Source of the DNA: Symsagittifera roscoffensis
Taxonomy: Eukaryota; Xenacoelomorpha; Acoela; Convolutidae
Length of the DNA: 64,000 nucleotides
Assembly (NCBI RefSeq): GCF_963678635.1
Contig: NC_087069.1
Location: forward strand, 20,000,660-20,064,659
Direction of reading: 5' to 3'
Each line of letters opens with the position of its first letter. Within the stretch, counting starts at the first letter, position 1. The translations under genes and the position numbers were made by a program. Shown piece by piece: positions 31,343-43,700 of the stretch. The notes under the pieces were generated by a model that searched no databases, was not told the DNA's origin, and was given only the letters and a program-made list of their open reading frames with translations.

Positions 31343-33699
31343 ATTTTTTTCCAACCACCTGCGAATTTTTTCAAAAAAACTTTATTTAGTTTTTTATTAT
31401 AACAAAAATCAGTATACGGACTATTAAGGCCATGACCGGAATTTTTTTCTTCAAAGGTAACCTTGTAAAACTCCAGTTTACACCAAAACAAAGGAATTTT
31501 TATTGATCATAAAGCAAAATTGCGCGTTCTGTTACAATTTTGTTTCTGCCTCGTCTGGGCCCTGGGGTAGATCGGAAGAACAACCCGTGGCTCTTTTTCT
31601 TTTTCCACGCAACCTCATTGGAACACCAAATTTATGGCGTAACAAGTGGTTTTACAAGGTTAATTATAAAGACAAAATTTATTAGCCATGGCCTTATTAG
31701 TCCATATGCCAGTTTTCATAACAATCGAACAACGTGAACAAATTTTTCAATTGTAAAGTTTTGCAGGTGGGGTGGGGGAGTAAAAAAAGCTTTATCCGTT
31801 AACTAGAAACTCAGCAGCTAAAGCTGGAGGAACCTGTTTGACGGTTTTTGATTTTTGTTGTACTGATGCGGTATGAAGTAGGTAATTTCAGAATGAGGCT
31901 TCAAAAATGAATGAAAATTTTTATGACTTTGGATTTTTCCCAGAAACAAATTTTTTATTTTCAACCTATTAAGCGCAGGTTTTTATGCGCGGAGGCTTTC
32001 TTATTCTGTTGCTTTGATTAGACCCTGGATATCAAATTGAGTTGTTTTCGAGAAGTCAAAAAGTTTCAGAAAACGGACAGGAAATCAAAACGTTGATTTT
32101 TCCGAGTCACAATTTTTTTACTAAAAAACTTTTGGGGTAACCGCTGATGCAAGAGAGATTTCCACAACTCAATCAACGCAATGAATACAACATCTCAGAT
32201 TCGGGATAGCAGTTTTTGAGAGAGGACAAAAGCTTCAAAAACAGACAAAAATTCAAAAACTTGACTTTTCTGTGGTTCATAATTTTTTATGTAGACATTT
32301 TTTATATAAAATCGCGTATGCAGGCAAGTTTCTTACAAACTTTCCTACACAAAGAAGCCAAAATTGCAGATTTGGGAGGGTGGTTTTGAGAAAATGTAAG
32401 AAACCAAAAAATATTGTTCAAAAATTCCCCCACACATTTTTTCGCGGGCTGTAAAAAGTGAAGAAAGGTAAGTAGTAAGTACTGGTGGTTATTTTTTATC
32501 AGTTCATGAATCCAGTTGATTTCGATTTTTTTGTTAGCAAATGAATACAGCTAAATACTTTGTTGAATGCCATAACAAAGTTTTTCGTATTTTTATCTGA
32601 AAGCACAGTTTTCAACTTTTTTTCGTCTTTTTTGTTGAAATTTTGTGCTATTCCTAGAGCAACTCACTATCTTCATTTCGATTAGTTTTTTACCATGTTA
32701 TAACCATTACCAAATTGCATGATGTATATATACATCTACACATATTGATACATTTATATTTTAAATTTTAAAAAATTTTGTTCTTAAAATTCAAAAATTA
32801 AAAAATTTATGAATGTTTAGAATTTGGTTTAAACATTCATCATTTTTTTTTGGAATCGCGGTAAAGAACAAGCCGTCATACGGTTTTTTCTTTTTGCGAA
32901 ACCAATTTGTACATTCTGGCATTTTGTTATTTCAATTTTTGCTTTGCTTCTAGAAAAAATTTTATGGCTGCGTGGAGGATGTTAAAGGCGATAATAGAAA
33001 AAAAACACACTTCAAAATCTTAAAAAAAACTCATGCAATCGACGGGAGTTGATTAAGAACTTTGACACAATCGGTCCAGAGTTGTCATCTGGAGTTCAAT
33101 GAAATTTGATTTTTCTGGAATTTCTGATAGCGTTTCTTAATCCTGTAGGAAGTCGATGAACAAGAAGTTTCTTGACACAAGCAATTTCCCAACAAATAAT
33201 CGAAGGATGAAGTTGATCTATCACACTACCTGATTAAAATTTTTAAATCATTTATAACAGCGCATTTGAGCATTGTTTTTCTCCATTTAACTAGCGAAGC
33301 AGTTTATCATATGTGTCCAAAAACAGCAAGGGTAGTTTTTTCCTACAAGGGGACATCTTACTTCCATGCAATTACAGACTTGTATTTTTAACTCATGATA
33401 TTGGAAAACTTTTCAAGAAAAACATATCAAAATTGATAATCAATTTTTGAATAGGTGGGGCGTTTTAAGCAAAAACAAACAGTTTAAAATTTGCAACAAA
33501 ATCTTAACAATTGATGCTATAATGGAAACTTTGAAATGTTTCTTTGGCTTCAAGAATAATGACACATTGGCACATTGCAGTATCTTAGATCTAAAAATTT
33601 TTTCGATAACGTTGGTCATAACACTATATTTCTTAAACAGGACCTGACTGACCTAGAAGCGTCCAGCCTAATTAATTGAATTAATAGCTCGGAAAAAGA
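31343..33699. other. Non-coding region with one degraded family A element
   Basis: A family A copy lies at about 31589-31790: GGCTCTTTTTCT at the left, TTTTGCAGGTGGGG and a damaged right end. A 11-bp-arm hairpin (ATGAATGTTTA with TAAACATTCAT) lies near 32809-32841. Otherwise I see no gene or clear repeat. Confidence 0.6.
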
Positions 33700-34345
33700 A
33701 GCCGGTATGTTTTTGTTCCGACTTTCGATACGAAAGTAACAGAATATTTGTGCTCGGGGTGGGTTTTTTTTTCTTCAGACAAATTTCGACTTTTTACCTA
33801 GCCATTTTTGACGGAATTTTTTAACATCATTCGAAAGGTATTGTTGTCTTGAGCTCAAATTTGAAAAGATATTTCCCCTGTGATCATTTTTTGTAAAGTT
33901 ATGGGGGTTTAAAGATATGCCATTTTGGCCAATTTGGGACAATTAACGCGCGATATATTTAGCGCTTTTAACGCGTGAGCGGAGAGTTAATCCGTCTTAA
34001 AATCGTTCCAAATTGGTTGACAATTAACGCGCGATATATTTAGCGCTATTAACGCGTGAGCGGAGAGTTAATCCGTCTTAAAATCGTTCCAAATTGGTTG
34101 ACAGAAGCTTATTTGCCATAATTGATTTGTTATAAGGAGCGAAATCCATCGTTTTATACTTTGTATGGCGTGTGGGGGGATTGATTTTCACAAAAAAAAA
34201 TCAAATTTTAGAAGAAAAAAAATTTCATTTTATTTTTTCTTACGTTTAATTTTTTGATGTTATTACTGCTCCATAAAACCTTAAAAGGCAGTCGGAACAT
34301 TCAGGGCTTCGCCCTGATACGAGTAGTCTTGTTATATATTGGAAA
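33700..34345. repeat. Repeat family C, left inverted arm
   Basis: It contains a 74-bp direct duplication (33948-34021 and 34022-34100) with motif TTAACGCGCGATATATTTAGCGC...AACGCGTGAGCGGAGAGTTAAT. The distal end has AGGGCTTCGCCCT, a short hairpin. The same sequence occurs inverted at 36160-36740 and again in the array at 37867-39710. No coding frame. Confidence 0.8.
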
Positions 34346-34502
34346 GCGTTCACTGAACAAAATGGATAAGTGTGTTTGGACTAACGCACAATTTGAAACA
34401 AAATGATTAAGCTATGATTCAGGACGAGGAGAGAAATAGGAATACAGCTATTTAAAATGATTTATATTTGCTTTCACTTCGTTACATGAGGTGAAACGAT
34501 TT

Positions 34503-34735
34503 TCAATTGTTTTTCGTGATTGTTTCCAAAATCCAATCCATGTATTCAGACACTCGAGTGAAAACCGAAATTCCATTTACGCACCCATCTGGGCCATAAC
34601 TGGTTAGACCATACAAACATATGGCCTTATTGTTTTTGTCCACGAAGACTAGTGGTCCCCCGCTGTCACCATTGCACACAGACTTGTTCTGAGAGTTAGT
34701 GCAGCATATTTCTTTCTCGGGATCACCGTGCATGC
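34503..34735 (-). CDS. Serine protease B, exon 3 (catalytic Ser)
   Basis: The acceptor is TTTACAG|GCATGC (exon start 34735). It encodes MHGDPEKEICC, then CNGDSGGPLVF with the catalytic Ser, YGLTSYGPDGC, and the C-terminal helix VSEYMDWILETITKNN before the stop. The first two bases complete a Gly codon begun in exon 2. Confidence 0.9.
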
Positions 34736-37700
34736 CTGTAAATTGAAAAATCTTAAGTTTTTAGAGCAAGTAAGTTGTATTTTTTGCTCTCGCGTACAGA
34801 GGGGTTGTCAACGTTTGATGTAAACAAAATACATGCCGAAGCCTAATTCCAACAGTGTAGTTGGCATATTTGCTTTTAAAGAAAATCATTTATGTTTTGT
34901 TTGCTATCATCAGTATCATTGGGGGCTGAATTACGGTGGAAAATTTGCGAAAAGTTGAATAAATAATTTATTCGCAGAGGATTTATGCAGTTGAAAATAT
35001 GCGAAAACTGAGGACAGTTACACAGTCCCCCGCAAAAACTATCCCTGCTTATGTTTTTTGGGGGAAAGGGAATGGTAATTGAAATCATCTGTAAAAACTT
35101 CAAACTGTTTTGAAAAACTATCGTCACTAAAAGAGTTGTCGGCTCTTTTTCCTTTTCCCCCCACCTGCAATTTTTTACATGTAAATTTAATGTCCGCATT
35201 GTCCGATTGTTATGAAAATTTTCATACAGACTAATAAGGTCACGACAAACATATTTGATTTTCATACTCAACCTCGTAAAACCACTCGTTACACTAATAT
35301 ATTGAAGCTCGTGTGAGGTGGAGGGGAAGGTAAAAAGAGCCGAGTTGTCAAACCTTTGTGCTGCAGTAATCACACTATTTAACCTACAGTTGTTCTTTAA
35401 GGTCAATTTTTGGGTGGTTCAGTTATTTTTGAAAATGAGATATTTTTTTCATAAATTAAAATGATTTTTAAAATCAAAACTACCGCTCACATTGTTGTAT
35501 GTTTCTGAAGTCAATATACATTTTTTCAAGGTTATCGAAAAAACAAATACTAAAGAAGTATAGTCGTATTTTTCAGAATCACGGATTCTTAGCCTGTGAT
35601 ACCACCCATTTTTCTGCTAATTTGCTGATTCAGATATAGTTACCTCATTCTTGACTTTTGAACTCAATTCCTTATAGGGCTCAAAAAATATCTCAAGTCT
35701 AACACAAAAAAAAAGAAAAATTTTAGTTATTTTTATTGATACAAACTCAGTGTTCTTAAAGTTCTACGCTACTTGCAACCGGGTTCTTATTTTTTGTATT
35801 TACCTATCGATTGGTTCAAGCAGCTTCCTGTTTCCTTCAACTGGACTTCTTGTAAAACGTCAGGATAAACGGTGAAACCCTTCAAATATTTACTGACTAT
35901 GTTTTCCCAGCTTTTATATGTTGTATTCAAACCCATTCCTATTGCAACCAGCTGTGCGTGCTTTGGGTGTGGTTCTTCGCATATTGGCAAAACATCTTTT
36001 CTTGAAACTGATTCGTTCAGCTTCAAAAGAGCAATATCATTTGCAACTGATCCAATTCCGGTTTTACTTTGATCTGCTGGAATGTATTGATAGCTAGAAC
36101 AGCAAACTGGTTGATTTTCTGAATGCAATTTTCTCTTCTTCCGCATTTAATCCAGAAATATAGACAAGACTGCTCGTAATAGGGCAAAGCCCTGAATGTT
36201 CCGGCTGCCTTTTAAGGTTTATGGAGCAGTAGTAACATTAAAAAATTAAAAGAAACAGAAAAGAATGAAAAAAAAATTTTCTCTAAAGTTTGAAAATTTT
36301 TAAAGAAAATCATCCCCCACACTCCATATTGAGTACAAAAGGAGAGATTTCGCTCCTTGTAACAAATCAATTATGGCAAATAAGCTTCTTTCAACCAATT
36401 GGAACAATTTTTTAGACGGATTAACTCTCCGCTTACGCGTTAATAGCGCGAAATATATCACGCGGTAATTGTCCCAAATTGACGAAAATGGCAATTTTAA
36501 ACCCTCATAACTTTACAAAAAAAAATCAGAGGTGAAACATATTTTCAAATTTGAGCTCAAGACAACAGTATCTTTCGAATGAAGCAAAAAAATTCCGTCA
36601 AAATTGGCTAGTTAAAAAGTCGAAAATTGTCTGAAGAAAAAAGAAACCCACCCGAGCACAAATATTCCGTTGCTTTTGTATCGAAAGTCGGAACAAAAAC
36701 GACAATTTTGAAATTTTGAGCAACAATTAATCGGTCCGCAATTTATAGCGGAATGCTACCCCGGGTACCCAATTTTTGGGGGCTGACCAATTAGAAATTG
36801 GCATATCAATCGTTTAGCACATAATCGGAACTTGTATCGAAAATGAATCGCTTAAGTTTTTTTTCAAAAGCCAGTCGCGTATCATGTTTTATGCGGCTAA
36901 ATTGGAATAAAGAAAATTTTGCCATGCCTCGAAACTAGACAAATCAAGAGTAAAAAATTAGCTTTTCATCAATTGTATAAAGCGTATAGGATTAGCTGAA
37001 CGTATAAAATTAGCTTGCAAAAATCAAAAAATATATATTAATTAAGTAGGCTAAAACCTGCTAAATATGAAGTCATATAATTATTAATTTTAGTATTCCG
37101 AATGTAGTAAGAAAGCCCTTGTTTGCAATAACCAGTGGCATGGGTTACGTTTTTTTTAAACCTACGTTGCTAAAATTTTACATTCTAAAACAACGCAACA
37201 CAAGACGCTAACCACAACCATTGAAAATTCTTCAAGACTGACGGGAAAAAAATGAATTTTTAAACGGTTATCTTTTTAATTTTTGTTAGAAATTCGACAA
37301 CAAAAAACTTGGCTCTTTTTCCTTTTCCCCCCCACCTCACACAAACATGAGTTTTATGGTCTAACAAGTGGTTTTACAAGGTTAATTATGAAGACAAAAT
37401 ATGTTTGTTATGGCCTAATCAGTCTGCATGACAATTTTCATGACAAACGGACAAAGTGAACAGTAATTTCAAATTGAAAAATTTGCAGGTGGGGGGAAAA
37501 GAAAAAAGAGCCAAAAATTTTACTTGCGATAAAAAAAGTACTGTTTCACTTGATTTTTTCATTTCTAAAAAGCAAACAAGTTAACATCCTTCCCCACCCA
37601 AATAGACTATTTAAGATCCTCCACCCCAGTGCTTATATTAAATTAAATTTGCTTAGCGCTGCATGTAAAATGCCTTTTTCTGATTGGCTGAAACTTCCCA

Positions 37701-40700
37701 ACTTAGAACCAAGTTAACATCCTCCCCCCTAAACATGTTTAATGGGGAGGATGTTAACTTGGTCCGTAATCACATTAAAGAATTAAATGAAATAAAACAA
37801 AATGAAAAAAATTAAATGAAATAAATAAATAAAAAACAAAAAAAAAAAGCAAAATGAAAAAAAATTCCTTGTAACAAATCAATTATGGCAAATCAGCTTC
37901 TTTCAACCAATTGGAACAATTTCTAAGACGGATTAACTCTCCGCTTACGCGTTAATAGCGCGAAATATATCACGCGGTAATTGTCCCAAATTGACCAAAA
38001 TGGCAATTTTAATCCCTCATAACTTTACGAAAAAAAATCAGAGGTGAAACATTTTCAAATTTGAGCTCAAGACAACAGTATCTTTCGAATGAAGCGAAAA
38101 AATTCCGTCAAAACTGGCTAGTTAAAAAGTCGAAATTTGTCTGAAGAAAAAAGAAACCCACCCGATCACAAATATTCCGTTGCTTTTGTATCAAAAGTCG
38201 GAACAAAAACGACAATTTTGAAATTATGAGCAACAATTAATCGGTACGCAATTTATAGCGGAATGCTACCCCAGGTACCCAATTTTTGGGGGCTGGCCAA
38301 TTAGAAATTGGCATTTCAATCGTATAGCACATAATCGGAACTTGTATCGAAAATGAATCGCTTAAGTTTTTTTTCAAAAGCCAGTCGCGTATCATGTTTT
38401 ATGCGGCTAAATTGGAATAAAGAAAATTTTGCCATGCCTCGAAACTAGACAAATCAAGAGTAAAAAATTAGCTTTTCATCAATTGTATAAAGCGTATAGA
38501 ATTAGCTGAACGTATAAAATTAGCTTGCAAAAATCAAAAAATATATATTAATTAAGTAGGCTAAAACCTGCTAAATATGAAGGCATATAATTGTTAATTT
38601 TAGTATTCCGAATGTAATAAGAAAGCCCTTGTTTGCAATAACCAGTGGCATGAGTTACGTTTTTTTTAAACCTACGTTGCTAAAATTTTACATTCTAAAA
38701 CAACGCAACACAAGACGCTAACCACAACCATTGAAAATTCTTCAAGACTGACGGGAAAAATATGAATTTTTAAACGGTTATCTTTTTAATTTTTGTTAGA
38801 AATTTGACAACAAAAAACTTGGCTCTTTTTCCTTTCCCCCCCCACCTCACACAAACATGAGTTTTATAGTCTAACAAGTGGTTTTACAAGGTTAATTATG
38901 AAGACAAAATATGTTTGTTATGGCTTAATCAGTCTGCATGACAATTTTCATGACAAACGGACAAAGTGAACAGTAATTTCAAGTTAAAAAATTTGCAGGT
39001 GGGGGGAAAAGAAAAAAGAGCCAAAAATTTTACTTGCGATAAAAAAAGTACTGTTTCACTTGATTTTTTCATTTCTAAAAAGCAAACAAGTTAACATCCT
39101 TCCCCACCCAAATAGACCAGTTAAGATCCTCCACCCCAGTGCTTATATTAAATTAAATTTGCTTAGCGCTGCATGTAAAATGCCTTTTTCTGATTGGCTG
39201 AAACTTCCCAACTTAGAACCAAGTTAACATCCTCCCCCCTAAACATGTTTAATGGGGAGGATGTTAACTTGGTCCGTAATCACATTAAAGAATTAAATGA
39301 AATAAAACAAAATGAAAAAAATTAAATGAAATAAATAAATAAAAAACAAAAAAAAAGCAAAATGAAAAAAAATTCCTTGTAACAAATCAATTATGGCAAA
39401 TCAGCTTCTTTCAACCAATTGGAACAATTTCTAAGACGGATTAACTCTCCGCTCACGCGTTAAAAGCGCGAAATAAATCGCGCGTTAGTTTCCCAAATTG
39501 GTCAAAAAGGCAATATTTAAGCTCACGTAACTTTACGAAAAACGATCACAGTTGAAATTTGAGCTCACGACAACAATATCTTTCGACTGATATAAAAAAA
39601 TTTCCGTCAAAAAATGGCTAGTTAAATAGTTCAGTTTTGTCAGAAGAAAAAAACCCACCCCGAGCACAATTATTCCGTTACTTTCGGAACAAAGTCGGAA
39701 CAAAAAAAGACGTTAGGCATGAACAAGACGACATGTCTAAAACAGTTCCTATTAACAAGGTGCTGCATAAAAGAAATTTAAAACGAAGTTATTTTGTAAC
39801 TTCAGTAGGGTGATGGTAAACGGGAAAAGTTTAGACGACAATGTTATGAACTGACCCCGGGTGGACAAACATTGTCGTTGACAATACTTGCAGCTTTGGT
39901 CGCTTCTGAGTGAAATCTCCAACCTCTGCTAACGCGTTGACTAAAAAAAATCACCTAAATAATTCAAATAAAGATTTCTGGAATAATTTTCTTGCTCGCA
40001 CTTTTATTTTTTTCTAAAGCTGGTTAAATTTTGTTAAATTTTGTTTTTTATCCTGAAGAATCTATAGCTCCTGCTCATTTTCGTTTTTTTTTCAGGGCCA
40101 GTCATTTCGATTTCTTCATTTATGCTTTTTTTTAAATTTTCATTTGGCGTTACAGAAACTCTTAGCAGATTTCAAATTTCTACAATCAGCTTTTTACCCA
40201 CAATGGAAATTCATGGATTAAAAACGATTATATTGGATTTTCATGGTCAGACTCAATAAAATTTCAAATACAATCGATTAACAATGGGCTTCAGTCTCAA
40301 TGTTTATACATCAATAAAATCAATTATAATAGATTATAATCAATTATAATGGACTTTTTTATAAAATGGTGAAGTTTGCTCAAATTTTTTAAAGTAAGGT
40401 CACTAAATTTTAGTACAGTTGCTACTTTTCACGTTTCATAACTTTTTTTTCACATTGTACTTTTTGTTTTTAAACTTACACCTTTTTTCAATTTAGCAGT
40501 AAAAACGTTTTTTTAGGTTTTATTAAAGGCTATTTGCGAAATATCTTTATCTGCCCCCTAGCACCTTCTGGCGTTCATGTACGGGGGGTGAAAGGTTGAA
40601 CAGTAGGGTTTTTAATGGTTGAAGGGTGAATGGTTGAACGGGGGAGGTGACAGGATCCCCCCAGTTCCTCCATCAGCAGTTCACCCCCCAACCCCCTCTT

Positions 40701-43700
40701 CAGCTTACTGAACGTGTTTCCTTAAAACTTTAGGGGGGGAGGGGGGTAAAGTGGTGGAATTTAGGTTGAGTACCCTCTCCCCATGTTCGATAGTAAAAAA
40801 CTGGACATGGTTCGGGCGTGAACAGAAGTAAAACAAAAAAAAATAGAAAAGAACGTAACTTTGTGCACTGGTTTCGGTTTTTTGTTTCATGATGTTTAAA
40901 ATTTAATTTGAAACTTATATTCGATTCGTTTGCAGAATAAACGCAATATTCTGAGTAAAAAACTTTTTACAGAAAAAAAACAATTATACTGGAATTTTCG
41001 AAAATTTTGACCTTTTTTTTAGGTAGACCAAATTGATTTTCGGAGCTTTCCTAAAGCACTGAAAAGACGCTGTTTCGGCCAAATTTTCTGCGCAGCAGGC
41101 AAGTTTTTGAAAAAACAGGTCAAAAAAGCTTTTTTGGGCAGTTTTTGGAAAATTTTCAGAAAAAAAATCGCGTTTTTTTTGGCGCGCGCTCCCCCTCAAA
41201 GTTAGTATATATTGGCGCCAAAGGCGCCTTCAGAAAATTTTAGTGTCCGTCACCAAAAAAGGATTTCTTAAAAAGTGCCAAAGGGTGTCAAATCACCGAG
41301 GGGAGGGGGTGTCCGCCCCCCTCTATATCCGCCCCTGCATGAGTATAAACAAGATTATGGTTTCCAAAGTTTTTATGTTTATTATGATTAATACTTTAAA
41401 CATTAGTCAATTTATCTGCTCTGAAAATAAAACAGGAAAAAATTAGACAACATTTAACTCCTTTTTTGATCAAAGAACCATAGTTTTGCTTGCGCTGAAC
41501 TGCCTTATGTCTTCTCATATGATAAACGGCAGATAGTTTTTGTGTAAATGCTTCTTTTTTTCGGTAGATCCACTCTATTTAATGTTTACCAAAATTTATC
41601 AGTTTTGGACGCTATATGTACAACTCGCCGAAAGAACGAAGTTGCTGAAGTCAGTTTTGTAACGCTTCTTACATGTTTGCGAGGACAATACAGGGCTGCC
41701 TGCTTCTAATAAAAGTAGAAAAAAAATCAATCATAATGGATTTTTGTTCCGATTTTCGAAGAAACCGGAATATTTATGCGCGGTGTTTTTTTTCGCCCAT
41801 CGATTTCAGCCAACTTTCGCCGATCGAAATACTAGTTTTCAACAAAAAACTTTTATTACCCAGTGAAGTTATCGACTTCTTGAGTTCAAACTTGAAACAA
41901 TATTTTACCTCCCATTTTGTTGTAAAGATCTGGGGTTTGAAAATTGCCCAATTGCCCATGTTCCTGACTAAATTAAGCGAACTTAGAAGTATTTATACCT
42001 GGCGAGTTATCCCACACAACAGAATTGTTCCAAATTGAATTGAGGCTAGCTAATCGTCGCATTAATTTCGTAGGACTCAAATTATTACAGCTTGATATTT
42101 TTTGGTCTATAAAATTATCAATATAATCAATTCCCATGTTGCCCTCAAAATGGAATAAATAGTCGATTATAATCCATTGTTTTTATCAAATTTAAAACTA
42201 ATTATAATCCATTTAAAATCAATTAAAATGGGTTTTTTCAAGTTTATTTTTCTTTCGCTGCGTCCAAAAAATTTCAATATTTATCTGCATTTATTAAAAC
42301 TTTCTGCATTTATCATATTAGTAATGCGGAAGTTTTGCCAATTGGTTGCACAGTCTACACTATTTTTAAACCTAAACTTTCTCAAATTGCAAAACAATTT
42401 TGTTAACCTATCGTCCCCTAATTTTTGCCCCTTTGCCCTCGTACAAACACCCCCACCCAACCCCTTTTTTTTAGGTAGACCAAATTGATTTTCGGAGCTT
42501 TCCTAAAGCACTGAAAAGACGCTGTTTCGGCCAAATTTTCTGCGCAGCAGGCAAGTTTTTGAAAAAACAGGTCAAAAAAGCTTTTTTGGGCAGTTTTTGG
42601 AAAATTTTCAGAAAAAAAATCGCGTTTTTTTTGGCGCGCGCTCCCCCTCAAAGTTAGTATATATTGGCGCCAAAGGCGCCTTCAGAAAATTTTAGTGTCC
42701 GTCACCAAAAAAGGATTTCTTAAAAAGTGCCAAAGGGTGTCAAATCACCGAGGGGAGGGGGTGTCCGCCCCCCTCTATATCCGCCCCTGCATGAGTATAA
42801 ACAAGATTATGGTTTCCATAGTTTTTATGTTTATTATGATTAATACTTTAAACATTAGTCAATTTATCTGCTCTGAAAATAAAACAGGAAAAAATTAGAC
42901 AACATTTAACTCCTTTTTTGATCAAAGAACCATGGTTTTGCTTGCGCTGAACTGCCTTATGTCTTCTCATATGATAAACGGCAGATAGTTTTTGTGTAAA
43001 TGCTTCTTTTTTTCGGTAGATCCACTCTATTTAATGTTTACCAAAATTTATCAGTTTTGGACGCTATATGTACAACTCGCCGAAAGAACGAAGTTGCTGA
43101 AGTCAGTTTTGTAACGCTTCTTACATGTTTGCGAGGACAATACAGGGCTGCCTGCTTCTAATAAAAGTAGAAAAAAATCAATCATAATGGATTTTTGTTC
43201 CGATTTTCGAAGAAACCGGAATATTTATGCGCGGTGTTTTTTTTCGCCCATCGATTTCAGCCAACTTTCGCCGATCGAAATACTAGTTTTCAACAAAAAA
43301 CTTTTATTACCCAGTGAAGTTATCGACTTCTTGAGTTCAAACTTGAAACAATATTTTACCTCCCATTTTGTTGTAAAGATCTGGGGTTTGAAAATTGCCC
43401 AATTGCCCATGTTCCTGACTAAATTAAGCGAACTTAGAAGTATTTATACCTGGCGAGTTATCCCACACAACAGAATTGTTCCAAATTGAATCGTCGCATT
43501 AATTTCGTAGGACTCAAATTATTACAGCTTGATATTTTTTTGGTCTATAAAATTATCAATATAATCAATTCCCATGTTGCCCTCAAAATGGAATAAATAG
43601 TCGATTATAATCCATTGTTTTTATCAAATTTAAAACTAATTATAATCCATTTAAAATCAATTAAAATGGGTTTTTTCAAGTTTATTTTTCTTTCGCTGCG

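Larger units (their letters stand above)
36355..39710. repeat. 1.5-kb tandem array (two full units and a partial third)
   Basis: Units start at CCTTGTAACAAATC: 36355, 37867 and 39375 (lengths about 1512 and 1508). Each full unit contains a family C repeat, about 500 bp of shared sequence, a family A element, a hairpin element D and an A-rich tail. The first two are nearly identical. The third is shorter and more divergent, so it may be an older family C copy that marked the breakpoint. Confidence 0.92.

Noticed and set aside
34876..35406. 176-codon minus-strand ORF
   Set aside because: It runs through a family A transposon with a perfect TSD in a protease intron, and the frame follows the transposon ends.
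36355..39710. CRISPR-like array
   Set aside because: Units are 1.5 kb and made of transposons. There are no short regular repeats with unique spacers, and the genome is animal.
41673..42038. 121-codon plus-strand ORF, repeated at 43187-43489
   Set aside because: It lies inside the 1452-bp repeat and its DNA aligns loosely with non-coding family C. The two copies are recent duplicates, so shared openness means nothing. No domain.
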